Origin: Oryzisolibacter propanilivorax
GTDB lineage: Bacteria; Pseudomonadota; Gammaproteobacteria; Burkholderiales; Burkholderiaceae_C
NCBI RefSeq assembly: GCF_900103645.1
Contig: NZ_FNHP01000001.1
Coordinates: 434,001 to 498,000, forward strand
Direction: 5' to 3'
DNA length: 64,000 bases
Part shown: positions 13,020-29,064 of the stretch, piece by piece
Numbering within the stretch: the stretch's first letter is position 1
Layout: every line of letters starts with the position of its first letter
Position numbers and translations under genes: made by a program
Notes under the pieces: model-generated
Told to the model about the DNA's origin: nothing
The model's database searches: none
What the model saw: only the letters and a program-made list of their open reading frames with translations

Positions 13020-13682
13020 CTAGGCCGGCCGCACCAACAGGCCCTGCAGCACGTTGTCGGCCTGCAGGGCGATGTAACGCCCGGCGTCGAAGCTGTCCGG
13101 ACAGGGAATGCACAGGCCCATGGTAGGCCGCGCCAGCATCAGGAACATCAGGGGCGCCAGCACCAGGTACACGGCATGCTCCAGCTCCAGCAGCCGGAAC
13201 TCGCCGCGCTGCATGCCGCGCTGCAGCACGCGGCGCACCAGCGCGTGCCCGGGCTCGATGACCTCCTGGCGGTAGAACTGCGCCAGTTCCGGGAAGTTGT
13301 TGGCCTCGCACAGCATCAGCCGCCCCAGTGCGGACGCCTGGGTCGAGCCGATGCGCTCCCACCAGGTCTCGAAGCAGTAGCGCAGCAGCTCGGCCGTACT
13401 GCCCTGGAACTGCTCCAGCTCCTGGTCCCACTCCACGAAGCGGCCCGACAGGTTCTCGCGCACCACGGCCTTGAACAGCTCTTCCTTGCTGGAGAAATAC
13501 AGGAACAGCGTGCCCTTGGACACCCCGGCGCGCGCCGCCACCTCGTCCACCCGCGTGGCGGCGAAGCCTTTTTCGGCGAACACGTCCAGCGCCGCGGCCA
13601 GCAGCTCGCCCGGGCGCGCCTCCTTGCGCCGGGCGCGGGGCATTGGCGGTGGGGCGGACGAGGGAGACGATGAAGACGGCAT
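13020..13682 (-). CDS. TetR-family transcriptional regulator
   Basis: A 220-residue one-component repressor. The DNA-binding domain is at about residues 25-75: LLAAALDVFAEKGFAATRVD, then VAARAGVSKGTLFLYFSSKEEL. The C-terminal ligand domain (80-215) is of the TetR_C type often seen with efflux regulators. An alternative start is Met14 (MPRARRKEARPG). It is divergent from msrA, and a partial palindrome lies just upstream of its start, so autorepression is likely. Its other targets are unknown. Confidence 0.93.
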   Translation of the reverse strand: MPSSSSPSSAPPPMPRARRKEARPGELLAAALDVFAEKGFAATRVDEVAARAGVSKGTLFLYFSSKEELFKAVVRENLSGRFVEWDQELEQFQGSTAELLRYCFETWWERIGSTQASALGRLMLCEANNFPELAQFYRQEVIEPGHALVRRVLQRGMQRGEFRLLELEHAVYLVLAPLMFLMLARPTMGLCIPCPDSFDAGRYIALQADNVLQGLLVRPA

Positions 13683-13689
13683 GGGCTGT

Positions 13690-13715
13690 TAATGACTGAC
13701 TGGTTAGTAATATAG
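13690..13715. promoter_or_regulatory. Candidate TetR operator in the tetR-msrA gap
   Basis: TTAATGACTGACTGGTTAGTAATA contains the imperfect inverted repeat ACTGACT/GGTTAGT (5 of 7 symmetric), similar to sites I recall for efflux-associated TetR proteins. It lies 5-30 nt upstream of the regulator start, overlapping the likely promoter region. Prediction only. Confidence 0.45.
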
Positions 13716-13822
13716 CCATGCACCGCCACAGCGTCAACGCGCCCTTGTCCGGCAAGGCCGCTCAGCGGCGGTCCCCTACGATGGCCGCATCGCCACCACT
13801 GTCCGCCATCGGGCTTGCTGCC

Positions 13823-14383
13823 ATGTCTTCCACTCCTCCCCCCGCCACCGAAACCATCACCCTGGGAGGCGGCTGCTTCTGGTGCACCGAGGCCGTCTTT
13901 GACCGGGTGCGTGGCGTCACCGACGTGCAAAGCGGCTATGCCAATGGCGACGCCCAGCACCCAACCTACGAGCAGGTGTGCAGCGGCCGCACCGGGCACA
14001 ACGAGGTGGTGCGCCTGACCTTCGATCCCGGAGAGATCGACGTGCGCGAGATCCTGGAGATCTTCTTCGCCACGCACGACCCGACGTCGCTGAACCGCCA
14101 GGGCAACGATGTCGGCACGCAGTACCGCAGCGGCATCTACTGGAGCGACCCGGCGCACCGCGATGCCGCCGAGGAGCTCGTGCGGCAGATGGAGCAGGAC
14201 AAGCTGTTCGGCGCCCCGGTGGTGACCGAGATCCGCCCGCTGACCAGCTTCTGGCCGGCCGAGGACTACCACCAGGATTACTACCTGCAGCACCCGGAGC
14301 AGGGCTACTGCGCCTTTGTCGTCGGCCCCAAGGTCGACAAGTTCCGCAAGACCTTCCAGCGCCACCTGAAGCCCGGCGCCTGA
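13823..14383 (+). CDS. msrA: Peptide-methionine (S)-S-oxide reductase MsrA
   Basis: Repairs S-methionine sulfoxide in proteins. The catalytic motif is LGGGCFWCTEAVF (Cys18 with this start), followed by GVTDVQSGYANGD, YEQVCSGRTGHNEVV and TEIRPLTSFWPAEDYHQDYY, all family hallmarks. The 186-residue version from the ATG at 13823 fits the family. Upstream ATGs at 13718 and 13781 would add an unusual leader, and none of the three has a convincing ribosome binding site. It is divergent from the TetR gene. Confidence 0.95.
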   Translation: MSSTPPPATETITLGGGCFWCTEAVFDRVRGVTDVQSGYANGDAQHPTYEQVCSGRTGHNEVVRLTFDPGEIDVREILEIFFATHDPTSLNRQGNDVGTQYRSGIYWSDPAHRDAAEELVRQMEQDKLFGAPVVTEIRPLTSFWPAEDYHQDYYLQHPEQGYCAFVVGPKVDKFRKTFQRHLKPGA

Positions 14384-14452
14384 GCGCCACACCGCCGGCG
14401 GCGCCGGCCAGCCACGGCCATCCGCCCTTGTCACGCCATCGCAGGAGAGCCC

Positions 14453-16057
14453 ATGGTCTTTCGCATCTCGATCTCCATCGTCGCCGCCCTAGTGCTGCTG
14501 GCCGGCCTGGCGCCCGGGCCGTTCAACGACTTCATGCAGGCTGCGCTGGTCACCGTAGTGCGCGGCGCCGGCTGGATGTACCTGCTGGTGGTGTTCTTCG
14601 CGTTGCTGTTCCTGCTGTACCTGGCGTTCGGGCGCTTCGGCAACCTGCGTATCGGCGGGGAGGACGCGGAGCCTGAGTTTTCCCAGCTTAGCTGGCTGTC
14701 GATGCTGTTCGCCGCCGGCATGGGTATTGGCCTGGTGTTCTGGGGCGCGGCCGAGCCGGTATCGCACTTCCTGAATCCGCCGGAAGGGCTGGAGCCCGAG
14801 AGCGCCGCCGCCGCGCGTGCGGCCATGCGCTACGCCTTCTTTCACTGGGGCCTGCATCCCTGGGCCATTTATGCGCTGATCGGCCTGGCGATGGCCTGGT
14901 TCCAGTTCAACCGCGGCGGGCGCGGCCTGGTCAGCGACATGCTGGAGCCGGTGATCGGCCGGCACAACCGCGGGCCGCTGGGCCATGCGGTGAACATCGC
15001 CGCGGTGGTGGCGACGGCCATCGGCGTGGCCACCACGCTGGGTTTCGGCACCATCCAGATCGCCGCTGGGCTGGAGCGCGTGTTTGGCCTGCCGTCTAGC
15101 AAGCTCACGCAGCTGGTAATCATCGCCGTGGCCTTCGTGATGTACATGTTGTCGAGCACCAGCGGTGTCGAGCGCGGCATCAAATGGCTGTCCAACACCA
15201 ACCTGCTGCTGGCAGGCGTGCTGATGCTCGCGGTGCTGGTCCTCGGCCCCACGGGATTCATCCTGGACACCTTCACCACCACGCTGGGCGCCTACATCAA
15301 CCAGCTGGTGACCATGAGCCTCCGCCTGTCGCCTTTTTCGGAAAGCACCTGGGTACGCGACTGGACGGTGTTCTACTGGGCCTGGTGGATTGCTTGGTCG
15401 CCCTTCGTCGGCGCCTTCATCGCCCGCGTTTCGCGCGGGCGCACGGTGCGCGAGTTCGTCGTCGGCGTGGTGCTGGCACCCAGCCTGCTGGGCTTCGTGT
15501 GGTTCTCGGTGTTCGGCGGCGCGGCGCTGCAGGCGCAGATCTTCGGCCACGTGGAGCTGCTGCAGGCATTGGCCAACGGCTACGAGACGGTGCTGTTCGC
15601 GCTGTTCGACAGCCTGCCCGGCAGCAGCCTGCTGGCGCTGGTGGCTCTGCTGCTGCTGACCATCTTCTTTGTGACCTCGGCCGACTCGGCGGTGCTGGTG
15701 CTGGCCAGCATGTCCACCGACGAGGCCGGCGATCCGCCGCTGGCGCGGCGCCTGGCCTGGGGCGTGGCGGTGGCGCTGATCGCGGCCGTACTGCTGCTGG
15801 CCGGCGGTCTGGATGCGCTGCAGGCGCTGATCACCATCGCCGCGCTGCCGTTCGCGGTGCTGATGGCACTGGTCATCGTTAGCCTCTACCGGGTACTGAG
15901 CACCGAGGACGAGCGCATGCGCCACGAGACGCTGCGCATGCGCCACATGGTCGAGGCCTGGATCACGCGCGAAAACGCCGAGCGCGCGGCACGCGATGCC
16001 CGAGCACAGGACGCCGCGCTGCCCGGCGCCGTCAGTCCCCCGGAACGTCGCCCATGA
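14453..16057 (+). CDS. BCCT-family transporter (betaine/carnitine/choline type)
   Basis: A 534-residue secondary transporter with about 12 membrane segments. It contains the glycine-rich motif MLFAAGMGIGLVFWGAAEPV, the HWGLHPWAIYALIGL segment and the BCCT signature DWTVFYWAWWIAWSPFVGAF followed by ARVSRGRTVREF. It probably imports a quaternary-ammonium osmoprotectant, coupled to Na+ or H+; substrate and ion are not determinable here. The ATG at 14453 has GGAG upstream. The C-terminal ~50 residues are charged, as in osmosensing members. Its 3' end overlaps the convergent ABC gene by 26 nt. Confidence 0.93.
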   Translation: MVFRISISIVAALVLLAGLAPGPFNDFMQAALVTVVRGAGWMYLLVVFFALLFLLYLAFGRFGNLRIGGEDAEPEFSQLSWLSMLFAAGMGIGLVFWGAAEPVSHFLNPPEGLEPESAAAARAAMRYAFFHWGLHPWAIYALIGLAMAWFQFNRGGRGLVSDMLEPVIGRHNRGPLGHAVNIAAVVATAIGVATTLGFGTIQIAAGLERVFGLPSSKLTQLVIIAVAFVMYMLSSTSGVERGIKWLSNTNLLLAGVLMLAVLVLGPTGFILDTFTTTLGAYINQLVTMSLRLSPFSESTWVRDWTVFYWAWWIAWSPFVGAFIARVSRGRTVREFVVGVVLAPSLLGFVWFSVFGGAALQAQIFGHVELLQALANGYETVLFALFDSLPGSSLLALVALLLLTIFFVTSADSAVLVLASMSTDEAGDPPLARRLAWGVAVALIAAVLLLAGGLDALQALITIAALPFAVLMALVIVSLYRVLSTEDERMRHETLRMRHMVEAWITRENAERAARDARAQDAALPGAVSPPERRP

Positions 16058-17873
16058 AGCCGCCGCTCTGGTGCGTCCACAGGCGTGCGTAGATGCCGCC
16101 CAGCGCCAGCAGTTCGGCATGTGTGCCCTGCTCGGCGATGCGGCCGGCGTCCATGACGATCAGCCGGTCCATGGCGGCGATGGTGGACAGCCGGTGCGCG
16201 ATGGCGATCACCGTCTTGCCGCGCATCAGCATGTCCAGGCTGCGCTGGATGGCCACCTCCACTTCGCTGTCGAGAGCGCTGGTGGCTTCGTCCAGCAGCA
16301 GGATCGGCGCGTCCTTGAGCAGCACCCGGGCAATCGCCACGCGCTGGCGCTGCCCTCCCGAGAGCTTCACGCCGCGCTCGCCGACCTGCGCGTCGTATCC
16401 GCCACGGCCCTGCAGGTCGGTCAGCTGCTCGATGAACTCTGCCGCCTCGGCGCGCTGCGCGGCGGCGTGCATTTCGTGCTCGCCGGCGTCGGGGCGGCCA
16501 TAGAGGATGTTCTCGCGCATCGAGCGGTGCAGCAGGGATGTATCCTGCGTGACCATGCCGATGGCGCCGCGTAGACTGTCCTGCGTCACGTGCCGGATGT
16601 CTTGCCCGTCGATCAGGATGCGCCCGCCGTCCACGTCCGACAGGCGCAGCAGCAGGTTCACCAGCGTTGACTTGCCGGCGCCCGAGCGGCCTATGAGGCC
16701 GATACGCTCGCCGGGCTGGATGGTCAGCTGCAACTGGTCGATGACCGGTCGGCCGCCGCGCTTGTAGGCAAAACTCACGTTGTCGAAGGTGATCTCACCG
16801 TGCGTCACCACCAGCGGCCGGGCATCTGGCGCATCCACGATGCTGCGCGGGCGCGTCAGCGTGGCGATGCCATCCTGGATGGTGCCGACGTTCTCGAACA
16901 GGCCGGTCATCTGCCACATCACCCAGTGCGAATAGCCCATCAGGCGCAGCGCCATGGCCAGCACCGCCGCCACCACGCCAGCGCTGGCCTGGCCCTGCGA
17001 CCACAGCCACAGGGCGGTGCCGCCCGAACCCAGCAGCAGCAGGGTGATCATCAAGTGGTTGGCGATCTCGAACTGGCTGACCAGGCGCATCTGGGCGTAG
17101 CCAGTGGCCTTGAATGCGTCCATGGCATTGCGTGCGTACTCGGCCTCGCGCCGGGTGTGGGCGAACAGCTTGACGGTGGCGATGTTGGTGTAGGCGTCGG
17201 TCACGCGCCCGGTCATCAGCGAGCGGGCGTCCGCCTGCTCCTTGCCCACGGCGCCCAGCCGCGGTACGAAGTACCAGCAGGCGCCGGCGTAGCCCAGCAC
17301 CCACAGCGCGAACGGCAGCATCAGCCGCCACTCGAAGCTGGCCGCCAGTACCAGGATGCCGACCAGGTACACGCTGACGCCAACCAGCACGTCCACCACC
17401 ATGAACACCACTTCGCGCACCGACAGGGCGGTCTGCATGACCTTGGTGGTAATGCGCCCGGCGAACTCGTCGGCGTAGAAGGACATGCTCTGGCCCAGCA
17501 TCAGGCGGTGGAAAATCCAGCGCAGGCGCATCGGGAAGTTGATCGCCAGCACCTGGTGCAGCACCGTGGTGTGCAGCGCCAGCAGCGCGGTGCTGGACAG
17601 CAGTGCGGCCGCCATGACCAGCACCGTGGCTCCCTGTTCCTGCCAGAACTGCAGCGGCGACACCGCCGACAGCCAGTCCACCACGCGGCCCAGCAGGGCG
17701 AACAGCAGCGCCTCGTAGACCGACAGCAGCGCCGAAGTGCAGGTCAGCAGCGCGATCCAGCCGCGCATGCCCTGTGTGCAGCGCCACAGGAAGTCGAAAA
17801 AGCCGCTTGGCGGCGGCTCGGGGTCGGCAGGAGGGTAGGGCGGGACGCGGTCTTCGAAGAAGCGAAACAGCAC
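16032..17873 (-). CDS. ABC transporter, fused permease and ATP-binding protein
   Basis: A half-size exporter of 613 residues. The N-terminal membrane domain has about six helices (40-330), and the nucleotide-binding domain (about 370-605) has Walker A LIGRSGAGKST, signature LSGGQRQRVAIAR and Walker B ILLLDEATSAL. It would work as a homodimer; substrate unknown. The best N-terminus in the family begins LFRFFE, which implies the GTG at 17873; no strong ribosome binding site is visible and no ATG is available nearby. It is divergent from the CHASE-GGDEF-EAL gene and convergent with the BCCT gene. Confidence 0.92.
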   Translation of the reverse strand: MLFRFFEDRVPPYPPADPEPPPSGFFDFLWRCTQGMRGWIALLTCTSALLSVYEALLFALLGRVVDWLSAVSPLQFWQEQGATVLVMAAALLSSTALLALHTTVLHQVLAINFPMRLRWIFHRLMLGQSMSFYADEFAGRITTKVMQTALSVREVVFMVVDVLVGVSVYLVGILVLAASFEWRLMLPFALWVLGYAGACWYFVPRLGAVGKEQADARSLMTGRVTDAYTNIATVKLFAHTRREAEYARNAMDAFKATGYAQMRLVSQFEIANHLMITLLLLGSGGTALWLWSQGQASAGVVAAVLAMALRLMGYSHWVMWQMTGLFENVGTIQDGIATLTRPRSIVDAPDARPLVVTHGEITFDNVSFAYKRGGRPVIDQLQLTIQPGERIGLIGRSGAGKSTLVNLLLRLSDVDGGRILIDGQDIRHVTQDSLRGAIGMVTQDTSLLHRSMRENILYGRPDAGEHEMHAAAQRAEAAEFIEQLTDLQGRGGYDAQVGERGVKLSGGQRQRVAIARVLLKDAPILLLDEATSALDSEVEVAIQRSLDMLMRGKTVIAIAHRLSTIAAMDRLIVMDAGRIAEQGTHAELLALGGIYARLWTHQSGGFMGDVPGD

Positions 17874-18008
17874 GATGCAGCACGGGCAGTGAAAGAGCGC
17901 CAAGGATAGGCATAACCAGCAGCCCGGCCGTAGGAAATTAACAATTTCAGCCGGCTGGGCCTTCGTTGGAATGGCGCTATGCTGCGGTCTGCCTGTCCTG
18001 TCGCCATC

Positions 18009-20771
18009 ATGAAGCCCGTCCGTACACTGCAACACCCGGCATGGCTGCGCCTGCCTGGGCTGGCCGTGGCCGTTGCCGGCCTGGGCATCAGCCTGGCGCT
18101 GTGGCAATACCAGACCGAGCAGACGCAGGCGCTGTCGCATGCGCGCTTCGAACGCCAGGCGCGCGCGGCGACGCAGGCGCTGCAGCAGCGCATCGAGTCC
18201 AAGGCCGACGTTCTGCTGAGCATGCGCGGTGTGCTGATGGTCAACCCGCAGCTGTCGCGCGCACAGTTCGAGTTGGTGGCTGGCAGCCTGCAGCTGGACG
18301 TGCACCACGCCAGCGTGCGCAACCTGCATTTCACACGCGCGGTGCCGGCGGCACAGCGCGCCGACTTCGAAGCCCAGGCACGCCTGGACGCGCACCTGGA
18401 CGGCAGCCTGCCCACCGGCTTCGCCATTCATCCGGCGCTGGCGCAGCCCGAATATTTCGTGGTCGACTACGTCTGGCCGCTGGCCGGCAACGAACCGGTG
18501 CAAGGCCTGGAAATCCATTCCCAGCCAGCCAACCTGGAATCGCTGCTGCAGGCACGCGACACCGGCAACGTGGTCGCCTCCGCGCCGTTTGACATCGTCC
18601 AGGGCCAAGGCACGTCGGCGACGGCGTTCAACATCCGGCTGGCGGTCTATGCACCGTTGCAAGGCCAGCCGACGCCGCGTTTCCTGGGCGCCATCGGAGC
18701 GATCGTCAGCGTCAAGGAGCTGCTGCACGGCATGCGCCAGCGCGGCTACCTGGAAGGTCTGGCGATGACGGTGCACGACCTGGGCACGGTCGCGCGGCCG
18801 GGCCCGCCACCGGGCCAGCCGCTGTACAGCGAAGCGCCGCAGCCCGTGGACACGCCGCTTCTGACGCACGACATCACCGTCGACGGCCGCCTGTGGCGCA
18901 CCGCCTATGCGCCCACGCAATCGTTCCTCACGCCCCAGGAGGCCCGGCTGCCGCTGGTGCTGACGCTGGGCGCCCTGGCCATGACCGCGCTGCTCACGGC
19001 GGTCGTAGCGCTGCTGGTACGCCGGCGCCTGCAGGCCCTGGCCCATGCGCAACTGGCCGCCCGGTCCGCGCGCGAGAGCGAGACACGCTTTCGCACCGTG
19101 TTCCACCAGGCGGCCGTCGGCATGGCCCAGGTCGATTCCGAAAGCGGCCGGCTGGTGCGCGCCAACCAGCGCTTTTGCGACATCGTCGGCTACACGCCGG
19201 AGCAGGTGCGCCAGCTGCATGTGCAGGACCTGACGCATCCGGACGACCTGGAGCGCAGCGAGACGCAGCTACGGCGCCTGCTGGCCGGCGAGATTGCCGA
19301 GTACCGCCTGGAAAAGCGCTATCGGCGCCAGGACGGCAGCCTGGTCTGGGTGGACGTGACGGCCTCCGCCATGCGCGGCCAGCCCGGCGGCGCGCACCAC
19401 CACATCTTGGTGGTGCAGGACATCACCCAGCGGCGCAAGGCCGAGGAAGACCTGCGCTACCTCGCTTACAACGACCCGCTGACCGGCCTGCCCAACCGCC
19501 GGCTGCTGCTGGACCGGCTGGAGCAGGCGCTGGCCACGACCATGCGCCACCAGAGCTGGGGCGCGGTGCTGCTGCTCGACCTGGACCATTTCAAGACCGT
19601 GAACGAAACCCGCGGCCACGACGCCGGCGACCGCCTGCTGCGCCAAGCCACCGACCGCCTGCGCGCCAGCCTGGGCGGCGACGTGACACTGGCGCGCCAG
19701 GGTGGCGACGAGTTCGTGGCGGTGCTCAAGGAGCTGAGCACCAGCTCCGAGCAGGCCTCGGCGCATGCCGAGGAGGTGGCGCGCGACGTGCTCAAGGCGC
19801 TGCGCCCCCCGTTCGACCTGGGCGGCGAGCTGCACCACATCACGCTGAGCATCGGCATCACCCTGTTCGACGGCAAGGGCGAGCCGGCCGAGGAACTCCT
19901 CAAGCGCAGCGAGCTGGCGATGTATGACGCCAAGGCCGCCGGGCGCGACACGCTGCGCTTCTTCGACCCGCGCATGCAGGCGGTGGTGGCGGCGCGCGCG
20001 CAGCTGGAGGCCGACATGCGTACCGGCCTGGCGGCAGGCCAGTTCGAGCTGTACTACCAGCCCAAGGTCGGGCACGGCAGCATTCGCGGCGCCGAGGCGC
20101 TGCTGCGCTGGCGCCATCCCGCGCGCGGCTTCGTGCCGCCGTCGGAGTTCATCGCCCAGGCCGAGCAGAGCGGGTTGATCCTGCAGCTCGGGCAGTGGGT
20201 GCTGGAAGAGGCCTGCCGGCAGCTGGCGCAGTGGACGGGCCCCCCGTTGCTGTCGCAACTGAGCGTGGCGGTGAACGTCAGCCCGCGCCAGTTCCGCGAG
20301 GCCGGCTTCGTCGCGCAGGTGCTGCAGGCGCTGGCCGGCAGCGGCGCCGACGCGCGCCGCCTGCGGCTGGAGCTGACCGAGGGCATGCTGCTGCACGACG
20401 TGGAGGGCACCATCGACAAGATGGTGCAGCTGCGCGGCTATGGCGTGGGCTTCTCGCTGGACGACTTCGGCACCGGCTACTCGTCGCTGGCCTACCTCAA
20501 GCGCCTGCCGCTGCACGAACTGAAGATCGACCAGGGCTTCGTGCGCGACGTGCTGACCGATCCCAACGACGCGGCCATCGCCCGCACCATCGTCGCCCTG
20601 GGCACCAGCCTGGGCCTGCAGGTGGTGGCCGAAGGCGTGGAGACCGAGGCGCAGCGCCAGTTCCTGGAGAAAAACGGCTGCCATGTCTGGCAGGGTTACC
20701 TGCTGTCGCCGCCGCTGCCACGCGAGCGCTTCGAGGCGCTGGTGCAGGAACACGCGGCAGGGCAGACCTGA
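18009..20771 (+). CDS. CHASE-PAS-GGDEF-EAL cyclic-di-GMP signalling protein
   Basis: A 920-residue inner-membrane sensor. TM helix at about 15-32; periplasmic CHASE domain about 40-290 (LLSMRGVLMVNPQLSRAQF, YFVVDYVWPLAGNE); second TM about 312-335; PAS about 355-475; GGDEF domain with intact motif ARQGGDEFVAVL; EAL domain with GAEALLRWRHP, NVSPRQF, DDFGTGYSSLAYLKRLP and LKIDQGFV. Both catalytic domains look complete, so it could make or degrade c-di-GMP, or use GTP binding to tune the EAL domain. No RxxD inhibitory site sits five residues before GGDEF. An ATG ten codons upstream is possible. A palindromic element follows the stop. Confidence 0.93.
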   Translation: MKPVRTLQHPAWLRLPGLAVAVAGLGISLALWQYQTEQTQALSHARFERQARAATQALQQRIESKADVLLSMRGVLMVNPQLSRAQFELVAGSLQLDVHHASVRNLHFTRAVPAAQRADFEAQARLDAHLDGSLPTGFAIHPALAQPEYFVVDYVWPLAGNEPVQGLEIHSQPANLESLLQARDTGNVVASAPFDIVQGQGTSATAFNIRLAVYAPLQGQPTPRFLGAIGAIVSVKELLHGMRQRGYLEGLAMTVHDLGTVARPGPPPGQPLYSEAPQPVDTPLLTHDITVDGRLWRTAYAPTQSFLTPQEARLPLVLTLGALAMTALLTAVVALLVRRRLQALAHAQLAARSARESETRFRTVFHQAAVGMAQVDSESGRLVRANQRFCDIVGYTPEQVRQLHVQDLTHPDDLERSETQLRRLLAGEIAEYRLEKRYRRQDGSLVWVDVTASAMRGQPGGAHHHILVVQDITQRRKAEEDLRYLAYNDPLTGLPNRRLLLDRLEQALATTMRHQSWGAVLLLDLDHFKTVNETRGHDAGDRLLRQATDRLRASLGGDVTLARQGGDEFVAVLKELSTSSEQASAHAEEVARDVLKALRPPFDLGGELHHITLSIGITLFDGKGEPAEELLKRSELAMYDAKAAGRDTLRFFDPRMQAVVAARAQLEADMRTGLAAGQFELYYQPKVGHGSIRGAEALLRWRHPARGFVPPSEFIAQAEQSGLILQLGQWVLEEACRQLAQWTGPPLLSQLSVAVNVSPRQFREAGFVAQVLQALAGSGADARRLRLELTEGMLLHDVEGTIDKMVQLRGYGVGFSLDDFGTGYSSLAYLKRLPLHELKIDQGFVRDVLTDPNDAAIARTIVALGTSLGLQVVAEGVETEAQRQFLEKNGCHVWQGYLLSPPLPRERFEALVQEHAAGQT

Positions 20772-20782
20772 GGCAACTGCCT

Positions 20783-20839
20783 GTGCTATTGAAAAAATAG
20801 CTGTACGCCCTTCAGAAACAAGGGCCAGGGCCGGTTTTT
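20783..20839 (+). repeat. Dispersed palindromic element copy 4
   Basis: TGCTATTGAAAAAATAGCTG, then hairpin GCCCTT (20807-20812) / AAGGGC (20820-20825), then CAGGGCCGGTTTTT. Because a T-run ends it, the copy could also terminate the upstream GGDEF-EAL transcript. It lies between that gene and smc. Confidence 0.75.
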
Positions 20840-20939
20840 ATGCCCGATGCAGTGTCGGGGCAGTCGGCGCGCCACGGTATGATTTCCGCCCTGGCCGCCG
20901 CTGCGGCCGCATCCCCCGTCCTTTGCCTCCTGCCGTTTC

Positions 20940-24470
<3,531 letters not shown>

Positions 24471-24489
24471 ATTCACAATCCCAACGACC

Positions 24490-27808
<3,319 letters not shown>

Positions 27809-27815
27809 TTCCTCC

Positions 27816-28781
27816 ATGGCCCTGTCGCGCCGCCGACCGCGCCTGGGCCTGGCCCTGGGCAGCGGCTCGGCGCGCGGCTGGGCGCACATCGGCGTGCTGC
27901 AGGTGCTGGACGAGGCGGGCATCCGCCCCGACGTGGTCTGCGGTGCCTCCATCGGCGCGCTGGTGGGCGCCGCCTACGCGGCCGGCGAGCTGGAGCGGTT
28001 TTCCGCCTGGGTGCAGTCGCTGGGCATGCGCCAGGTCTGGGGGTTCATGGACTTCAACCTGTCGGGCGGCATGCTCAAGGGCGAGCGCCTGATCGCCTTC
28101 TGGCGCCGCAACTTCGCCGACTTCGACATCGAAGCATCTCCCATGCCCTTCGGTGCCGTGGCCACCGACCTGCACTCGGGCGCCGAGGTCTGGCTGCGCG
28201 AGGGCTCCATCGCCGACGCAGTGCGCGCTTCCATCGCGCTGCCCGGTCTGTTCACGCCGGTGGCGCAGGAGGGTGGGCGGCTGCTGGTCGACGGCGGCAT
28301 CGTCAACCCGGTGCCGACCTCGCTGGCACGCGCCATGGGCGCGGACATCGTCATCGGTGTTGACCTGAACTCCGACATCCTGCACCGCCACCTGCAGCCT
28401 CTGGCCCTGGCGGGCGAAGCGGCGGCGACGCTGCCGGCCGCGGACGCCACGGCGCTGGCCAGCACACGCACCGGTGGCGACTGGATGGGCCGCCTGAAAT
28501 TCTGGGGACACGGCACGGGCTCGGGTGCCGCCGCCGGCGCCGCGCAGGTGGCGCCGCTGCCCAGCCGGCCTTCGGTGCTGGACGTGGTCATGACCAGCGT
28601 GACCATCATGCAGATCCGCATCACCCGCAGCCGCATGGCCGGCGACCCGCCCGAGGTGGTCATTGCCCCCAGCCTGTCGCACCTGGGCGTGCTCGATTTC
28701 CACCGCGCCCCCGAGGCCATCGAGGAAGGCCGGCGCGCCGCGCAGGCCGCGCTGGCGCAGCTGCAGCGCTTCACGGGGTGA
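27816..28781 (+). CDS. Patatin-like phospholipase / esterase (RssA type)
   Basis: A 321-residue serine hydrolase of the bacterial patatin family. It has the oxyanion loop LALGSGSARGWAHIGVLQVL, the nucleophile elbow GASIGAL and the catalytic Asp in LVDGGIVNPVP. The fold and short length match RssA/YchK-type proteins, whose substrates are unknown. The segment after about residue 190 contains an Ala-rich linker and ends with an EEGRRAAQAAL helix. The ATG at 27816 lies 8 nt after ligA. Downstream is a hairpin-rich region. Confidence 0.92.
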   Translation: MALSRRRPRLGLALGSGSARGWAHIGVLQVLDEAGIRPDVVCGASIGALVGAAYAAGELERFSAWVQSLGMRQVWGFMDFNLSGGMLKGERLIAFWRRNFADFDIEASPMPFGAVATDLHSGAEVWLREGSIADAVRASIALPGLFTPVAQEGGRLLVDGGIVNPVPTSLARAMGADIVIGVDLNSDILHRHLQPLALAGEAAATLPAADATALASTRTGGDWMGRLKFWGHGTGSGAAAGAAQVAPLPSRPSVLDVVMTSVTIMQIRITRSRMAGDPPEVVIAPSLSHLGVLDFHRAPEAIEEGRRAAQAALAQLQRFTG

Positions 28782-28784
28782 GAT

Positions 28785-28931
28785 GCAAAAACACCCCCCT
28801 GAGCGCCTGCGGCGCTTCCCCCCGCTCTCGCATGGCTGCGCCATGCGGGCAGGAGGACGCAGCCCTCGCTGCGGGGCGGCCCTTGCGCGGCTGCCCGCGC
28901 GCGGGGCGCGCCGGTTTCATGCCCTGCGGGT
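28785..28931 (+). repeat. GC-rich multi-hairpin intergenic repeat
   Basis: About 145 nt starting ACACCCCCCTGAGCGCCTGC and composed of successive small hairpins: GCGCC/GGCGC, the perfect CGCATGGC/GCCATGCG (28829-28847), GCAGC/GCTGC (28859-28872), then further GC-rich repeats. The opening CCCCCTGAGCG...CGCTTCCCCC resembles a hairpin-rich repeat I recall in many Comamonadaceae chromosomes. It occurs once here. No coding signal was seen. Confidence 0.55.
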
Positions 28932-28990
28932 GGCGCGCAGCGCTATGGATAACGGAGATGCAACATCTCTTGAGCCGCTGCGCGCCTTTT
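28932..28990 (+). terminator. Long nested hairpin after the patatin gene
   Basis: GGCGCGCAGCG (28932-28942) pairs perfectly with CGCTGCGCGCC (28976-28986), enclosing a second perfect hairpin GAGATG/CATCTC with a CAA loop; TTTT follows. This is a plausible strong terminator for the smc-zipA-ligA-patatin group or a structured RNA element. A palindromic-family copy begins directly after it. Confidence 0.6.
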
Positions 28991-28993
28991 GAT

Positions 28994-29053
28994 TGATATG
29001 AAAACCATAGCTTCTAGCCCTTATCTGATAAGGGCTAGAGCCAATTTTGACCA
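28994..29053 (+). repeat. Dispersed palindromic element copy 6, best-preserved hairpin
   Basis: TTGATATGAAAACCATAGCT, then the perfect 12-bp palindrome CTAGCCCTTATC / GATAAGGGCTAG with a one-base centre (29014-29038), then AGCCAATTTTGACC. It ends 11 nt before the ATG of the penicillin-binding protein gene, so it is probably transcribed in that gene's leader. Confidence 0.8.
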
Positions 29054-29064
29054 TTGAAATACTG

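Noticed and set aside
19640-19720. RxxD inhibitory site before GGDEF in the CHASE-PAS-GGDEF-EAL protein
   Set aside because: The only Asp upstream is six residues from GGDEF and lacks the Arg; it does not fit the canonical spacing.
28778-28996. 72-codon plus-strand frame after the patatin gene
   Set aside because: It runs through hairpin repeats, has no ribosome binding site and no protein-like composition.
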